This document shows, in pieces, positions 42,824 to 54,247 of a stretch of DNA of 64,000 nt (positions within the stretch are counted from its first letter, which is position 1; the number at the start of each line of letters is the position of its first letter). Made by a program: the position numbers and the translations under genes. This DNA is from Microbacterium commune (GTDB taxonomy: Bacteria; Actinomycetota; Actinomycetes; Actinomycetales; Microbacteriaceae): NCBI RefSeq assembly GCF_014836945.1, contig NZ_JACSPX010000001.1, forward strand, positions 1,763,313 to 1,827,312, written 5' to 3'. The notes under the pieces were generated by a model that worked only from the letters and a program-made list of their open reading frames with translations, searched no databases and was not told the DNA's origin.

Positions 42824-43471
42824 GTGGAGAGGTCGCTGGAATCCCTCGTCGACCAGGCCGTCGAGGCCTGGCTGCGCTGGGTGCCGCGCTGGGCTCCGGC
42901 CACGCACCGGGGCCGGGTGGCGCCCTGTCGTCGCTGCCTCGGCTCTCCCGTGCTCTCCGCCGTCGGCATCGGCGGCAACGTGCCGCACGGGGTGCAGCAC
43001 GGGCTCTCGACGCGGATCAAGTCGATCGTCGACCAGGCCGTCGCCGAGTACACCGCGCGCAACCTGCCGATGCTCCAGGCCGAGCTCGACCACCAGGCGG
43101 CGAGGAACCGGTCGCGCGCCTACCGGCCGGCCGACGGTCTCGATCCCGAGTACGAGGGGATGCCGCTCGATCCCGACCCCGTTCCGGGCGCGCCGTTCCT
43201 GTTCACCGTCGCGGGCCTGGCCGACGAGGCGGCTGCCCAGCTGCCGCCTCTGCCCCCGCTCTCCGACGAGGCCAAGGCCGCGCTGCGTCAGGAAGTCGCG
43301 CTCGCTGACGAGTACGCCAACATGGTCGGACGAGAGATCTGCGGCCTGCTGCTGCGGCACCGACTGCACGTGCAGGCGGCGATCTCGCAGTACGTCGAGC
43401 CGCAGATCGAGGCGATGCTGGCCGAGCTCAGCGAAGCACTGGACTCGCCCTTCGACCCGGACACGCCGTAG
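42824..43471 (+). CDS. conserved hypothetical protein upstream of the str operon
   Basis: 215 residues, acidic and soluble. A CRRCLGSP segment near residue 37 gives one Cys-x2-Cys pair but no second pair. The C-terminal 80 residues are helical (LSDEAKAALRQEVALADEYANMVGREICGLLLRHRLHVQAAI). Some relatives carry the label spermidine/putrescine-binding protein, which nothing here supports. GTG 42824 follows TACTCT by 6 nt. The frame is open far upstream but overlaps the previous gene. Confidence 0.72.
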   Translation: MERSLESLVDQAVEAWLRWVPRWAPATHRGRVAPCRRCLGSPVLSAVGIGGNVPHGVQHGLSTRIKSIVDQAVAEYTARNLPMLQAELDHQAARNRSRAYRPADGLDPEYEGMPLDPDPVPGAPFLFTVAGLADEAAAQLPPLPPLSDEAKAALRQEVALADEYANMVGREICGLLLRHRLHVQAAISQYVEPQIEAMLAELSEALDSPFDPDTP

Positions 43472-43490
43472 CACAGCATCCGGTGCTCAT

Positions 43491-43520
43491 TTGACCGCCG
43501 CCGCCCGTGGCGCGTACACT
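43491..43520 (+). promoter_or_regulatory. promoter of the str operon
   Basis: TTGACC (43491-43496), 18-nt spacer, TACACT (43515-43520). The best sigma-70-like match in the gap, giving a leader of about 155 nt before rpsL, which itself has GAGGAGAG as ribosome-binding site. Confidence 0.65.
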
Positions 43521-43682
43521 TGATCGGGTGTGTGCATCACTGTGCGCACGCAGGGCGCCGGCACCGTCGGTTCGCCCCCACGGCATACCCATCACACCAA
43601 AAGCCCGACTTCTCTGTCGAGCCGGTGGGTCATGATGTGAAACCCATCACGCTGTCACCGTGCAGCACTATGAGGAGAGAAC

Positions 43683-44051
43683 GTGCCAACTATTCAGCAG
43701 TTGGTTCGCAAGGGACGCTCGCCCAAGGTCACCAAGACCAAGGCGCCCGCCCTGAAGGCGAACCCGCAGCAGGCCGGCGTGTGCACCCGCGTGTACACCA
43801 CCACCCCGAAGAAGCCGAACTCGGCGATGCGCAAGGTCGCTCGTGTGAAGCTGCGCAACGGCACCGAGGTGACCGCCTACATCCCCGGTGAGGGCCACAA
43901 CCTCCAGGAGCACTCGCTGGTGCTCGTCCGCGGTGGTCGTGTGAAGGACCTCCCCGGTGTCCGCTACAAGATCGTCCGCGGTGCGCTCGACACCCAGGCA
44001 GTCAAGAACCGTAAGCAGGCTCGTTCCCGCTACGGCGCGAAGAAGGGCTGA
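43683..44051 (+). CDS. rpsL: 30S ribosomal protein S12
   Basis: 122 residues. Decoding-centre protein, first gene of the str operon. GTG start with GAGGAGAG 3-10 nt upstream. The two streptomycin-sensitivity lysines are present (in TTPKKPNSA and in [12 protein letters not shown]), so this copy carries no common resistance change. The Asp of the second motif that is methylthiolated in some bacteria is also present. Confidence 0.98.
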   Translation: MPTIQQLVRKGRSPKVTKTKAPALKANPQQAGVCTRVYTTTPKKPNSAMRKVARVKLRNGTEVTAYIPGEGHNLQEHSLVLVRGGRVKDLPGVRYKIVRGALDTQAVKNRKQARSRYGAKKG

Positions 44052-44056
44052 GTCAG

Positions 44057-44527
44057 ATGCCTCGTAAAGGTCCCGCACCCAAGCGCCCCGTCGTCAACGA
44101 CCCGGTCTACGGCGCCCCGATCGTCACCTCGCTGGTGAACAAGATCCTCGTCGACGGCAAGAAGTCGCTCGCCGAGTCCATCGTCTACGGCGCCCTCCGC
44201 GGTGTCGAGGCGAAGAACGGCCAGGACGCCGTCGCCACCCTCAAGAAGGCGCTCGACAACGTGCGCCCCACCCTCGAGGTCCGCAGCCGCCGCGTCGGCG
44301 GCTCGACCTACCAGGTTCCCGTCGAGGTCAAGCCGCACCGTGCGAACACCCTCGCGCTGCGCTGGCTGGTCAGCTACGCCAAGGGCCGTCGTGAGAAGAC
44401 GATGACCGAGCGTCTGCAGAACGAGATCCTCGACGCGTCGAACGGTCTGGGTGCCGCGGTCAAGCGCCGCGAAGACACCCACAAGATGGCCGAGTCGAAC
44501 CGCGCCTTCGCCCACTACCGCTGGTAA
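44057..44527 (+). CDS. rpsG: 30S ribosomal protein S7
   Basis: 156 residues; nucleates the 30S head. [19 protein letters not shown] opens the protein and [16 protein letters not shown] is the rRNA-binding motif. It follows rpsL by 5 nt. In enterobacteria S7 represses this operon by binding the rpsL-rpsG gap; here the gap is too short for such a site. Confidence 0.98.
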   Translation: MPRKGPAPKRPVVNDPVYGAPIVTSLVNKILVDGKKSLAESIVYGALRGVEAKNGQDAVATLKKALDNVRPTLEVRSRRVGGSTYQVPVEVKPHRANTLALRWLVSYAKGRREKTMTERLQNEILDASNGLGAAVKRREDTHKMAESNRAFAHYRW

Positions 44528-44604
44528 AGGGCTGAGCGGATGCCGCCACCGCGGCGTCCGCTCCCACTCTCTGTTCGTTCCTGAACCATCCCGGAGGAAC
44601 CCCC

Positions 44605-46719
44605 GTGGCACAAGAAGTGCTCACCGACCTGAGCAAGGTCCGCAACATCGGCATCATGGCGCACATCGATGCCGGCAAGACCACCACGACCGAGCGCATC
44701 CTGTTCTACACGGGTGTCAACCACAAGCTCGGCGAGACCCACGACGGCGCGTCGACGACGGACTGGATGGAGCAGGAGAAGGAGCGCGGCATCACGATCA
44801 CGTCTGCCGCCGTGACCTGCTTCTGGAACAACAACCAGATCAACATCATCGACACCCCCGGTCACGTGGACTTCACCGTCGAGGTCGAGCGCTCGCTGCG
44901 CGTGCTCGACGGCGCTGTCGCCGTCTTCGACGGCAAGGAGGGCGTCGAGCCCCAGTCCGAGACCGTCTGGCGTCAGGCCGACAAGTACGACGTGCCCCGC
45001 ATCTGCTTCGTCAACAAGATGGACAAGCTGGGCGCCGACTTCTACTACACCGTCGACACGATCGTGAACCGCCTGGGCGCCAAGCCGCTCGTGCTGCAGC
45101 TTCCGATCGGCTCCGAGAGCGACTTCATCGGTGTCGTCGACCTCATCGAGATGCGCGCGCTCGTGTGGCCCGGTGACTCCAAGGGTGACGTGACCATGGG
45201 CGCCTCGTACGAGGTGCAGGAGATCCCCGCCGACCTTCAGGAGAAGGCCGAGGAGTACCGCCAGCACCTGCTCGAGACCGTCGCCGAGACCGACGACGCG
45301 CTGCTCGAGAAGTTCTTCGGCGGCGAGGAGCTCTCGATCGCCGAGATCAAGGGCGCGATCCGCAAGATGGTCGTCGCGAACGAGATCTACCCGGTGCTCT
45401 GCGGCTCGGCGTTCAAGAACCGCGGCGTGCAGCCGATGCTGGACGCTGTCGTCGACTACCTCCCGAACCCCCTCGACGTCGGTGCCATCGAGGCGCACGA
45501 CCCGAAGGACGAGGAGAAGGTCATCGAGCGTCACCCCGACGCCAACGACCCGTTCTCGGCCCTGGCCTTCAAGGTCGCCGTGCACCCGTTCTTCGGTCGC
45601 CTGACCTACGTGCGCGTGTACTCGGGTCACCTCGACTCGGGCTCTGCCGTGGTCAACTCGACCAAGGGCAAGAAGGAGCGCATCGGAAAGATCTTCCAGA
45701 TGCACGCCAACAAGGAGAACCCGGTCGACTCGCTCACCGCCGGCAACATCTACGCCGTCATCGGCCTGAAGGACACCACCACCGGTGACACCCTCGCCGA
45801 CCCGGCCGCCCCGGTCGTGCTCGAGTCGATGACGTTCCCGGAGCCGGTCATCGAGGTCGCCATCGAGCCGAAGACGAAGGCCGACCAGGAGAAGCTGGGT
45901 CTCGCGATCCAGAAGCTCGCTGAGGAGGACCCGACGTTCCGCACCGAGCTCAACCCCGAGACCGGTCAGACGACCATCAAGGGCATGGGCGAGCTGCACC
46001 TCGACATCCTCGTCGACCGCATGAAGCGCGAGTTCCGCGTCGAGGCGAACGTCGGAAAGCCCCAGGTGGCCTACCGCGAGACGATCAAGAAGACCGTCGA
46101 GAAGCACGACTACACCCACAAGAAGCAGACGGGTGGATCGGGCCAGTTCGCGAAGATCCAGTTCAACATCGAGCCGCTCGACCTCGACGGCGACAAGACG
46201 TACGAGTTCGTCAACGCCGTCACCGGCGGTCGCATCCCGCGCGAGTACATCGGCTCGATCGATGCCGGTTTCCAGGACGCGATGAACGTCGGCGTGCTGG
46301 CGGGCTACCCGATGGTGGGCGTCAAGGCGACCATCGTCGACGGTGCCGCTCACGACGTCGACTCCTCGGAGATGGCGTTCAAGATCGCCGGCTCGATGGG
46401 CTTCAAGGAGGCCGCACGTCGCGCCAACCCGGTGCTGCTCGAGCCGCTGATGGCCGTCGAGGTCCGTACTCCGGAGGAGTACATGGGCGACGTCATCGGC
46501 GACCTGAACTCGCGCCGCGGGCAGATCCAGTCGATGGAGGACGCACAGGGCGTCAAGGTGGTGCGCGCTTCGGTGCCGCTGTCCGAGATGTTCGGCTACA
46601 TCGGCGACCTGCGCTCGAAGACCTCCGGCCGCGCCGTCTACTCCATGGAGTTCGACAGCTACGCTGAGGTTCCGCGCGCCGTCGCGGATGAGATCATCCA
46701 GAAGGCCAAGGGCGAGTAA
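44605..46719 (+). CDS. fusA: elongation factor G
   Basis: 704 residues; GTPase that translocates the ribosome. P-loop [15 protein letters not shown], switch [27 protein letters not shown], five domains of normal length. GTG 44605 has a GGAGGA ribosome-binding site (cGGAGGAacccc). Domain IV tip GSGQFAKIQ is intact. No changes that would suggest fusidic acid resistance were examined in detail. Confidence 0.98.
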   Translation: MAQEVLTDLSKVRNIGIMAHIDAGKTTTTERILFYTGVNHKLGETHDGASTTDWMEQEKERGITITSAAVTCFWNNNQINIIDTPGHVDFTVEVERSLRVLDGAVAVFDGKEGVEPQSETVWRQADKYDVPRICFVNKMDKLGADFYYTVDTIVNRLGAKPLVLQLPIGSESDFIGVVDLIEMRALVWPGDSKGDVTMGASYEVQEIPADLQEKAEEYRQHLLETVAETDDALLEKFFGGEELSIAEIKGAIRKMVVANEIYPVLCGSAFKNRGVQPMLDAVVDYLPNPLDVGAIEAHDPKDEEKVIERHPDANDPFSALAFKVAVHPFFGRLTYVRVYSGHLDSGSAVVNSTKGKKERIGKIFQMHANKENPVDSLTAGNIYAVIGLKDTTTGDTLADPAAPVVLESMTFPEPVIEVAIEPKTKADQEKLGLAIQKLAEEDPTFRTELNPETGQTTIKGMGELHLDILVDRMKREFRVEANVGKPQVAYRETIKKTVEKHDYTHKKQTGGSGQFAKIQFNIEPLDLDGDKTYEFVNAVTGGRIPREYIGSIDAGFQDAMNVGVLAGYPMVGVKATIVDGAAHDVDSSEMAFKIAGSMGFKEAARRANPVLLEPLMAVEVRTPEEYMGDVIGDLNSRRGQIQSMEDAQGVKVVRASVPLSEMFGYIGDLRSKTSGRAVYSMEFDSYAEVPRAVADEIIQKAKGE

Positions 46720-46726
46720 GCCCTTC

Positions 46727-46760
46727 ACCGGATGCCGGGGTCTCGGCCCTGGAATCCGGT
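46727..46760 (+). terminator. hairpin between fusA and tuf
   Basis: ACCGGAT at 46727 pairs with ATCCGGT at 46754, with further partial pairing inside. No T tract, so it may attenuate or process rather than fully end the transcript. Confidence 0.4.
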
Positions 46761-46788
46761 ACCCCACAACTTCACATTCACTCTCTAC

Positions 46789-46794
46789 TAAACT
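46789..46794 (+). promoter_or_regulatory. possible -10 hexamer for tuf
   Basis: TAAACT in the only AT-rich stretch of the 153-nt gap between fusA and tuf. No convincing -35 (CAACTT with 16-nt spacer). A separate tuf promoter is common in bacteria, which is why it is listed. Confidence 0.35.
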
Positions 46795-46872
46795 GAGAAA
46801 CCGAAATCCGTAGGGAGCCGGTCACAATCCAGTGCCCGGCGATCTCTACACGAACGTCCTGAGGAGGACCCA

Positions 46873-48066
<1,194 letters not shown>

Positions 48067-48080
48067 GCATCTGCTTCTCG

Positions 48081-48116
48081 GAAGAGGGGTCGGACCTTCG
48101 GGTCCGGCCCCTCTTC
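48081..48116 (+). terminator. tuf terminator
   Basis: A 16-bp stem (GAAGAGGGGTCGGACC with GGTCCGGCCCCTCTTC, one G-T pair) closed by a TTCG tetraloop, 14 nt after the tuf stop. Strong stem, no T tract. Confidence 0.85.
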
Positions 48117-48170
48117 GCGTGTCCGCGGTGCGGGGCCTGAGCCGCGGGATCATGCGCGACACGCCCGGGT

Positions 48171-48199
48171 TTGCGGTGCCGGAATCCGCGTGGCAGAAT
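48171..48199 (+). promoter_or_regulatory. promoter of the S10 operon
   Basis: TTGCGG (48171-48176), 17-nt spacer, CAGAAT (48194-48199) in the otherwise gene-free 395-nt gap between tuf and rpsJ. It predicts a leader of about 305 nt. Confidence 0.6.
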
Positions 48200-48360
48200 A
48201 GTCAAGTTCCACATTTCTGCGCGCTTCATGATGCGCGGAATCACTGTCACGACAGTGCATAGACGGCGACATCCCAAGGATGCTGCAGGGTTCTAGGCCG
48301 CGGACAGCAGAACGTGCACTGAGCGAGGGCGATGCCCGAGACGACGTGCGAATCCCACTC

Positions 48361-48391
48361 GAAGACGCGAGCATCCGATGCTGGCGTCTTC
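48361..48391 (+). promoter_or_regulatory. hairpin in the S10 operon leader
   Basis: GAAGACGCGAGCATC and GATGCTGGCGTCTTC form a 15-bp stem with one internal mismatch and a tight loop, midway in the long leader of rpsJ. In gamma-proteobacteria an rpsJ leader binds L4 for autoregulation; this element is unrelated in sequence, but it could be an analogous site. The rest of the leader (48200-48511) holds no plausible gene. Confidence 0.5.
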
Positions 48392-48511
48392 ATGGTGAAA
48401 AGAGAACAGCGGTGCGCAAGTGCCGAAGGCGCGATCAGCGCCATCGAGCGTCCAATGCCCCAGGGTCACCCGGTCCCGGATGGTACGACGCCTATAGAGA
48501 GAGAGCAGACA

Positions 48512-48820
48512 ATGGCGGGACAGAAGATCCGCATTCGCCTGAAGTCGTATGACCACGAGGTCATCGACACGTCGGCACGAAAGATCGTCGACACCGTGAC
48601 CCGTGCGGGCGCGACCGTCGTCGGCCCCGTGCCGCTTCCGACCGAGAAGAACGTCGTGTGCGTCATCCGGTCGCCCCACAAGTACAAGGACAGCCGCGAG
48701 CACTTCGAGATGCGCACCCACAAGCGTCTGATCGACATCGTCGACCCGACGCCGAAGGCTGTCGACTCGCTGATGCGTCTCGACCTGCCCGCCGATGTCA
48801 ACATCGAGATCAAGCTCTGA
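48512..48820 (+). CDS. rpsJ: 30S ribosomal protein S10
   Basis: 102 residues, first gene of the S10 operon; also the NusB partner NusE in antitermination. [19 protein letters not shown] start and [16 protein letters not shown] motif are canonical. The frame extends upstream, but the family starts at ATG 48512. GAGAGAGAG lies about 8-10 nt upstream. Confidence 0.98.
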   Translation: MAGQKIRIRLKSYDHEVIDTSARKIVDTVTRAGATVVGPVPLPTEKNVVCVIRSPHKYKDSREHFEMRTHKRLIDIVDPTPKAVDSLMRLDLPADVNIEIKL

Positions 48821-48828
48821 AGTCCGCC

Positions 48829-49488
48829 ATGGTTGACATCAACGCAAAGATTTCCAAGGGCATGCTCGGCACGAAGCTCGGCATGACCCAGGTGTGGAAC
48901 GAGAACGGGAAGCTCATCCCCGTGACCGTCATCGAGCTGGCTCCGAACGTGGTCACCCAGGTTCGCACCCCCGAGAAGGACGGCTACAACGCCATCCAGA
49001 TCGCCTACGGCCAGATCGACCCCCGCAAGGTCAACAAGCCGCTGACCGCCCACTTCGAGGCAGCCGGCGTCACCCCGCGTCGCCACGTCACCGAGATCCG
49101 CACCGCGGATGCCGCTGACTACTCGCTCGGCCAGGAGCTCACGCTCGACGGCGTGTTCGAGGCAGGCCAGCTGGTCGACGTCGTCGGCACCAGCAAGGGC
49201 AAGGGCACCGCCGGTGTCATGAAGCGTCACAACTTCGCCGGCGTCTCGGCCTCCCACGGTGCGCACCGCAACCACCGCAAGCCCGGCTCGATCGGCGCCT
49301 CGTCGACCCCGAGCCGCGTGTTCAAGGGCATGCGCATGGCCGGCCGCATGGGTGGCGAGCGCGTGACCGTCCTCAACCTCACGGTGCACGCCATCGACGC
49401 CGAGAAGGGACTCATGCTCGTCAAGGGCGCCGTCCCCGGTGCGCGTGGTCGTATCGTGTACGTCCGCAACGCAGTGAAGGGTGCCTGA
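48829..49488 (+). CDS. rplC: 50S ribosomal protein L3
   Basis: 219 residues; binds near the 3' end of 23S rRNA and starts assembly. [35 protein letters not shown] and [13 protein letters not shown] (tip near the peptidyl-transferase centre) are canonical. Starts 8 nt after rpsJ. Confidence 0.97.
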   Translation: MVDINAKISKGMLGTKLGMTQVWNENGKLIPVTVIELAPNVVTQVRTPEKDGYNAIQIAYGQIDPRKVNKPLTAHFEAAGVTPRRHVTEIRTADAADYSLGQELTLDGVFEAGQLVDVVGTSKGKGTAGVMKRHNFAGVSASHGAHRNHRKPGSIGASSTPSRVFKGMRMAGRMGGERVTVLNLTVHAIDAEKGLMLVKGAVPGARGRIVYVRNAVKGA

Positions 49489-49492
49489 TCTC

Positions 49493-50158
49493 ATGGCTGA
49501 CTCCACTCTGGCAATCGACGTCCTGTCGGTCGACGGCAAGAAGGCCGGCTCTGTCGAGCTGCCCGCCTCGATCTTCGACGTCGAGACCAACGTCCCGCTG
49601 ATCCACCAGGTCGTCGTCGCGCAGCTCGCCGCCGCGCGTCAGGGCACCCACGCCACGAAGACTCGTGGCGACGTGTCCGGCTCCGGCAGCAAGCCCTTCA
49701 AGCAGAAGGGCACGGGTAACGCCCGTCAGGGCTCGATCCGCATGCCGCAGCACCGCGGTGGTGGCACGGTCCACGGCCCGCAGCCGCGTGACTACTCGCA
49801 GCGCACCCCCAAGAAGATGATCGCCGCCGCCCTCCGTGGCGCGCTGAGCGACCGTCTGCGCGGCGAGCGTCTGCACGCGGTCGAGGCCTTCGTCGCCGAC
49901 AGCACTCCTTCGACCAAGGCTGCGGCCGGCCTGCTGGCCTCCGTCGCTCCGTCGAAGAACGTGCTGGTCGTCATCGAGCGCTCCGACGAGCTGACCACGA
50001 AGAGCGTGCGCAACCTCGCGAACGTTCACCTGATCAGCTTCGACCAGCTGAACGCCTACGACGTCGTCGTCTCCGACGACATCGTCTTCACCAAGGCCGC
50101 ACTCGAGGGCTTCATCGCCTCGAAGACGGGCGCGACCGCAGAGGAGGTCTCGGCATGA
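49493..50158 (+). CDS. rplD: 50S ribosomal protein L4
   Basis: 221 residues. Exit-tunnel loop [15 protein letters not shown] is intact, so the usual macrolide-resistance changes are absent. Start ATG 49493 follows the L3 stop by 4 nt. It overlaps rplW by 4 nt (ATGA). In other bacteria L4 represses this operon. Confidence 0.97.
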   Translation: MADSTLAIDVLSVDGKKAGSVELPASIFDVETNVPLIHQVVVAQLAAARQGTHATKTRGDVSGSGSKPFKQKGTGNARQGSIRMPQHRGGGTVHGPQPRDYSQRTPKKMIAAALRGALSDRLRGERLHAVEAFVADSTPSTKAAAGLLASVAPSKNVLVVIERSDELTTKSVRNLANVHLISFDQLNAYDVVVSDDIVFTKAALEGFIASKTGATAEEVSA

Positions 50159-50475
50159 CCGAGCAGAACGTTCTCGCCACGGCCCTGAACAAGGACCCGC
50201 GCGACATCATTCTCGGACCGGTCGTGTCCGAGAAGAGCTACAGCCTGATCGACGAGGGCAAGTACACCTTCCTCGTCGACCCGCGCGCCTCGAAGACCGA
50301 GATCAAGCTCGCCATCGAGAAGATCTTCGGCGTCAAGGTGGCCTCGGTCAACACGATCAACCGCGTCGGCAAGGCCCGCCGCACCCGCTTCGGCACCGGC
50401 AAGCGCAAGGACACCAAGCGCGCGATCGTGGCTCTGAAGTCGGGTTCCATCGACATCTTCACGGCAGTCGGCTGA
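50155..50475 (+). CDS. rplW: 50S ribosomal protein L23
   Basis: 106 residues; lies at the tunnel exit and docks trigger factor and [18 protein letters not shown] and [19 protein letters not shown] are canonical. Start overlaps the rplD stop. Confidence 0.97.
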   Translation: MTEQNVLATALNKDPRDIILGPVVSEKSYSLIDEGKYTFLVDPRASKTEIKLAIEKIFGVKVASVNTINRVGKARRTRFGTGKRKDTKRAIVALKSGSIDIFTAVG

Positions 50476-50495
50476 CCGGGGGATAAGGACAGATA

Positions 50496-51335
50496 ATGGC
50501 TATTCGCAAGTACAAGCCCACGACCCCGGGTCGCCGCGGTTCGTCGGTGGCTGACTTCGCCGAGATCACCCGATCGACGCCTGAGAAGTCGCTGCTGCGC
50601 CCGCTCTCGAAGACCGGTGGTCGCAACAACCAGGGCCGCATCACGACCCGTCACATCGGTGGTGGCCACAAGCGCCAGTACCGTGTCATCGACTTCCGTC
50701 GCAATGACAAGGACGGCATCAACGCCAAGGTCGCGCACATCGAGTACGACCCCAACCGCACCGCGCGCATCGCGCTGCTGCACTACTTCGACGGCGAGAA
50801 GCGCTACATCCTCGCCCCGAACAAGCTGAAGCAGGGCGACGTCGTCGAGTCGGGTGCCGGCGCTGACATCAAGCCCGGCAACAACCTGCCGCTGAAGAAC
50901 ATCCCCACCGGTACCGTGATCCACGCCATCGAGCTGCGTCCCGGCGGCGGAGCGAAGATGGCTCGTTCGGCCGGCGCCTCGGTGCGCCTGGTCGCGAAGG
51001 ACGGCCCCTACGCCCAGCTGCGTCTGCCCTCGGGCGAGATCCGCAACGTCGATGCGCGCTGCCGCGCGACCATCGGCGAGGTCGGCAACGCCGAGCAGTC
51101 GAACATCAACTGGGGCAAGGCCGGCCGCAAGCGCTGGAAGGGCGTCCGCCCGACCGTCCGCGGTGTCGCCATGAACCCGGTCGACCACCCGCACGGTGGT
51201 GGTGAGGGCAAGACCTCCGGTGGTCGTCACCCGGTTTCCCCGTGGGGTCAGGCTGAGGGTCGTACCCGTCACGCCAACAAGGAAAGTGACAAGTACATCG
51301 TCCGCCGCCGCAACGCTGGCAAGAAGCGCAAGTAG
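50496..51335 (+). CDS. rplB: 50S ribosomal protein L2
   Basis: 279 residues; needed for subunit joining and peptidyl transfer. [18 protein letters not shown] start and the conserved His region [19 protein letters not shown] are present, the latter with the His near position 229. Ribosome-binding GGGGGATAAGGA is upstream. Confidence 0.98.
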   Translation: MAIRKYKPTTPGRRGSSVADFAEITRSTPEKSLLRPLSKTGGRNNQGRITTRHIGGGHKRQYRVIDFRRNDKDGINAKVAHIEYDPNRTARIALLHYFDGEKRYILAPNKLKQGDVVESGAGADIKPGNNLPLKNIPTGTVIHAIELRPGGGAKMARSAGASVRLVAKDGPYAQLRLPSGEIRNVDARCRATIGEVGNAEQSNINWGKAGRKRWKGVRPTVRGVAMNPVDHPHGGGEGKTSGGRHPVSPWGQAEGRTRHANKESDKYIVRRRNAGKKRK

Positions 51336-51347
51336 GAGTAGAGGAAG

Positions 51348-51629
51348 ATGCCACGCAGTCTCAAGAAGGGCCCCTTCGTCGACGAGCACCTGCTTCGCAA
51401 GGTGGTCGGACAGAACGAGTCCGGTACGAAGAACGTCATCAAGACCTGGTCGCGTCGCTCGATGATCATCCCCGCAATGCTGGGACACACCATCGCCGTG
51501 CACGACGGTCGCAAGCACATCCCTGTGTTCGTGACCGAGACCATGGTCGGCCACAAGCTGGGCGAGTTCGCGCCCACCCGCACCTTCCGCGGCCACGAGA
51601 AGGACGACAAGAAGGGCCGTCGCCGCTGA
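51348..51629 (+). CDS. rpsS: 30S ribosomal protein S19
   Basis: 93 residues; 30S head protein. [15 protein letters not shown] and [20 protein letters not shown] are canonical. It starts 12 nt after rplB. Confidence 0.97.
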   Translation: MPRSLKKGPFVDEHLLRKVVGQNESGTKNVIKTWSRRSMIIPAMLGHTIAVHDGRKHIPVFVTETMVGHKLGEFAPTRTFRGHEKDDKKGRRR

Positions 51630-51667
51630 CGCGGTGACGCTCTGGACAGAAACAGAGGAGGAGAACA

Positions 51668-52069
51668 ATGGTGGAATCCATCGCACGCGTCAAGCACATT
51701 CGCGTGACCCCTCAGAAGGCTCGTCGTGTCGTCGCGCTCATCAAGGGCAAGCAGGCGCAGGAAGCACTGGCCATTCTGAAGTTCGCACCGCAGGGTGCCA
51801 GCGAGCCGATCTACAAGCTCGTGCACTCCGCCATCGCCAACGCGTCGGTCAAGGCCGACCGTGACGGCGAATTCCTGGACGAGCAGGACCTGTACGTGAA
51901 GAACGCGTACGTCGACGAGGGCACCACGCTCAAGCGTTTCCGCCCCCGTGCTCAGGGTCGTGCCTCGCAGATCAAGAAGCGCACGAGCCACATCACGGTC
52001 GTGCTGGCCACCCCGGAGGCCGCTGACGCGGCCGCACCGGCGGCCAAGACGAAGAAGGCGAGCAAGTAA
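51668..52069 (+). CDS. rplV: 50S ribosomal protein L22
   Basis: 133 residues; exit-tunnel protein. [20 protein letters not shown] and [20 protein letters not shown] (the loop that reaches the tunnel) are canonical. An Ala/Lys-rich C-terminal tail extends the usual 110-residue form. GAGGAG ribosome-binding site. One-base overlap with rpsC. Confidence 0.97.
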   Translation: MVESIARVKHIRVTPQKARRVVALIKGKQAQEALAILKFAPQGASEPIYKLVHSAIANASVKADRDGEFLDEQDLYVKNAYVDEGTTLKRFRPRAQGRASQIKKRTSHITVVLATPEAADAAAPAAKTKKASK

Positions 52070-52833
52070 TGGGCCAGAAGGTCAACCCGTACGGCTTCCG
52101 CCTCGGCATCACCACGGACCACGTGTCGCGTTGGTTCTCGGACTCGACGAAGCCGGGCCAGCGTTACGCCGACTACGTCGCCGAGGACATCAAGATCCGT
52201 CGTCTGCTGCAGACGCAGCTCGACCGCGCCGGCGTCTCGAACATCGAGATCGAGCGCACCCGCGACCGCGTGCGTGTGGACATCCACACCGCGCGTCCGG
52301 GCATCGTCATCGGCCGCCGTGGCGCCGAGGCCGAGCGCATCCGCGGTGACCTCGAGAAGCTCACCGGCAAGCAGATCCAGCTGAACATCCTCGAGGTCAA
52401 GAACCCCGAAGCCGACGCTCAGCTCGTCGCGCAGGGCATCGCCGAGCAGCTCTCTGCTCGTGTGGCGTTCCGTCGCGCGATGCGCAAGGGTCTGCAGGGC
52501 GCTCAGCGCGCCGGCGCCAAGGGCATCCGCATCCAGGTCTCCGGCCGCCTCGGCGGCGCGGAGATGAGCCGCTCGGAGTTCTACCGCGAGGGTCGTGTGC
52601 CGCTGCACACGCTGCGCGCGAACATCGACTACGGCTTCTACGAGGCGAAGACCACCTTCGGCCGCATCGGCGTGAAGGTCTGGATCTACAAGGGCGACCT
52701 CACCAACAAGGAGCTTGCTCGCGAGCAGGCCAACCAGAAGCCTTCGCGCGAGCGTGGCGACCGTCGTGGCCCCCGTGGCGACCGCGGTGACCGTCGCAAC
52801 GAGGCTCCCGTCGCAGAAGGAGCGTCTGCCTGA
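52069..52833 (+). CDS. rpsC: 30S ribosomal protein S3
   Basis: 254 residues; mRNA entry protein with a KH domain ([13 protein letters not shown]) and the C-terminal fold. The last 30 residues are an Arg/Gly/Asp-rich tail ([15 protein letters not shown]) beyond the E. coli length. It shares one base with the L22 stop and with the L16 start. Confidence 0.97.
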   Translation: MGQKVNPYGFRLGITTDHVSRWFSDSTKPGQRYADYVAEDIKIRRLLQTQLDRAGVSNIEIERTRDRVRVDIHTARPGIVIGRRGAEAERIRGDLEKLTGKQIQLNILEVKNPEADAQLVAQGIAEQLSARVAFRRAMRKGLQGAQRAGAKGIRIQVSGRLGGAEMSRSEFYREGRVPLHTLRANIDYGFYEAKTTFGRIGVKVWIYKGDLTNKELAREQANQKPSRERGDRRGPRGDRGDRRNEAPVAEGASA

Positions 52834-53252
52834 TGCTTATCCCTCGCAAGGTCAAGTACCGCAAGCAGCACCACCCGAAGCGTTCGGGCCAGGCCACCGG
52901 TGGCACCAAGGTGTCGTTCGGTGAGTTCGGCATCCAGGCGCTGACCCCCGCCTACGTGACCAACCGTCAGATCGAGTCCGCTCGTATCGCGATGACCCGT
53001 CACATCAAGCGTGGTGGAAAGGTGTGGATCAACATCTACCCCGACCGCCCGCTCACCAAGAAGCCCGCTGAGACCCGCATGGGTTCGGGTAAGGGCTCGC
53101 CCGAGTGGTGGGTCGCCAACGTCAAGCCGGGCCGCGTCCTCTTCGAGGTCGCGGGCGTCAGCGAGGAACTCGCTCGCGAGGCGCTCACCCGGGCCATTCA
53201 CAAGCTGCCGCTCAAGGCACGCATCATCAAGCGCGAGGAGGGCGACGCGTAA
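52833..53252 (+). CDS. rplP: 50S ribosomal protein L16
   Basis: 139 residues; organises the A-site tRNA pocket. [19 protein letters not shown] and [19 protein letters not shown] are canonical. The Arg at the centre that is hydroxylated in E. coli (in RMGSGKG) is present. Confidence 0.97.
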   Translation: MLIPRKVKYRKQHHPKRSGQATGGTKVSFGEFGIQALTPAYVTNRQIESARIAMTRHIKRGGKVWINIYPDRPLTKKPAETRMGSGKGSPEWWVANVKPGRVLFEVAGVSEELAREALTRAIHKLPLKARIIKREEGDA

Positions 53253-53566
53253 TGGCGATCGGCACCAAGGAGCTCGCACCGAGCGAGCTCGACACGTTCG
53301 AAGACCAGCGCCTCGTCGAGGAGCTGCGCAAGGCCAAGGAGGAGCTGTTCAACCTCCGTTTCCAGTCGGCCACCGGCCAGCTGGAGAGCCACGGCCGCAT
53401 CCGCGCCGTCAAGCGCGACATCGCGCGCCTTTACACCGTGATCCGCGAGCGCGAGCTGGGCATCCGTGCGACGCCCGCTCCGGTCGAGGCTCCGGCCAAG
53501 AAGGCGTCCAAGGCGAAGGCGAAGAAGGCCGACGAGGCTGAGGCGCCGAAGGAGGAGGCCGAGTAA
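53252..53566 (+). CDS. rpmC: 50S ribosomal protein L29
   Basis: 104 residues. Core at 6-70 ([39 protein letters not shown]), then a Lys/Ala/Glu tail of about 30 residues ([19 protein letters not shown]) that standard L29 lacks. One-base overlaps with rplP and rpsQ (TAATG). Confidence 0.96.
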   Translation: MAIGTKELAPSELDTFEDQRLVEELRKAKEELFNLRFQSATGQLESHGRIRAVKRDIARLYTVIRERELGIRATPAPVEAPAKKASKAKAKKADEAEAPKEEAE

Positions 53567-53880
53567 TGGCTGAGAAGAAGGCTGCTGACGCCGTCGAGCA
53601 CGGCGAGCACGACGTCCGCGACGCAGACGCGCGCGGATACCGCAAGTCGCGCCGTGGCTACGTCGTCAGCGACAAGATGGACAAGACCATCGTCGTCGAG
53701 GTCGAGGACCGCGTGAAGCACCCGCTTTACGGCAAGGTCATCCGCGTCACCTCGAAGGTCAAGGCGCACGACGAGAACAACACCGCCGGCATCGGCGACC
53801 TCGTTCTCATCAACGAGACCCGCCCGCTGAGCGCCACCAAGCGCTGGCGTCTGGTGGAGATCCTGGAGAAGGCAAAGTGA
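53566..53880 (+). CDS. rpsQ: 30S ribosomal protein S17
   Basis: 104 residues. The S17 core begins near 28 ([29 protein letters not shown]) and ends with [21 protein letters not shown]. The first 27 residues, rich in Asp, Glu, Ala and His, form an N-terminal extension not found in E. coli. Overlaps rplN by 4 nt (GTGA). Confidence 0.96.
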   Translation: MAEKKAADAVEHGEHDVRDADARGYRKSRRGYVVSDKMDKTIVVEVEDRVKHPLYGKVIRVTSKVKAHDENNTAGIGDLVLINETRPLSATKRWRLVEILEKAK

Positions 53881-54245
53881 TCCAGACCGAGTCCCGCGTC
53901 AAGGTCGCCGACAACACCGGCGCCAAGGAGCTGCTCACAATCCGCGTTCTCGGTGGTTCCAGCCGCCGCTACGCCGGTCTGGGCGACACCATCGTCGCGA
54001 CCGTCAAGGACGCGATCCCCGGCGGCAACGTCAAGAAGGGCGATGTGGTCAAGGCCGTCATCGTCCGCACCGTCAAGTCGACGCGTCGTCCCGACGGTTC
54101 GTACATCAAGTTCGACGAGAACGCCGCCGTGATCCTGAAGAACGACGGGGAGCCCCGCGGCACCCGCATCTTCGGACCGGTCGGTCGTGAGCTTCGCGAC
54201 AAGAAGTTCATGAAGATCGTCTCGCTCGCCCCGGAGGTCATCTGA
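53877..54245 (+). CDS. rplN: 50S ribosomal protein L14
   Basis: 122 residues, exact usual length; intersubunit bridge and RsfS docking site. [19 protein letters not shown] and [24 protein letters not shown] are canonical. GTG start overlapping the rpsQ stop. The S10 and spc gene sets run on without a gap here. Confidence 0.97.
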   Translation: MIQTESRVKVADNTGAKELLTIRVLGGSSRRYAGLGDTIVATVKDAIPGGNVKKGDVVKAVIVRTVKSTRRPDGSYIKFDENAAVILKNDGEPRGTRIFGPVGRELRDKKFMKIVSLAPEVI

Positions 54246-54247
54246 TC

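Noticed and set aside
43683..44051. Streptomycin-resistance change in S12
   Set aside because: Both key lysines (PKKPNSA and RVKDLPG regions) are unaltered.
48332..48511. N-terminal extension of S10 through the open frame upstream of rpsJ
   Set aside because: The S10 family begins at [11 protein letters not shown] and a ribosome-binding sequence lies before that ATG; the upstream frame runs through the leader hairpin.
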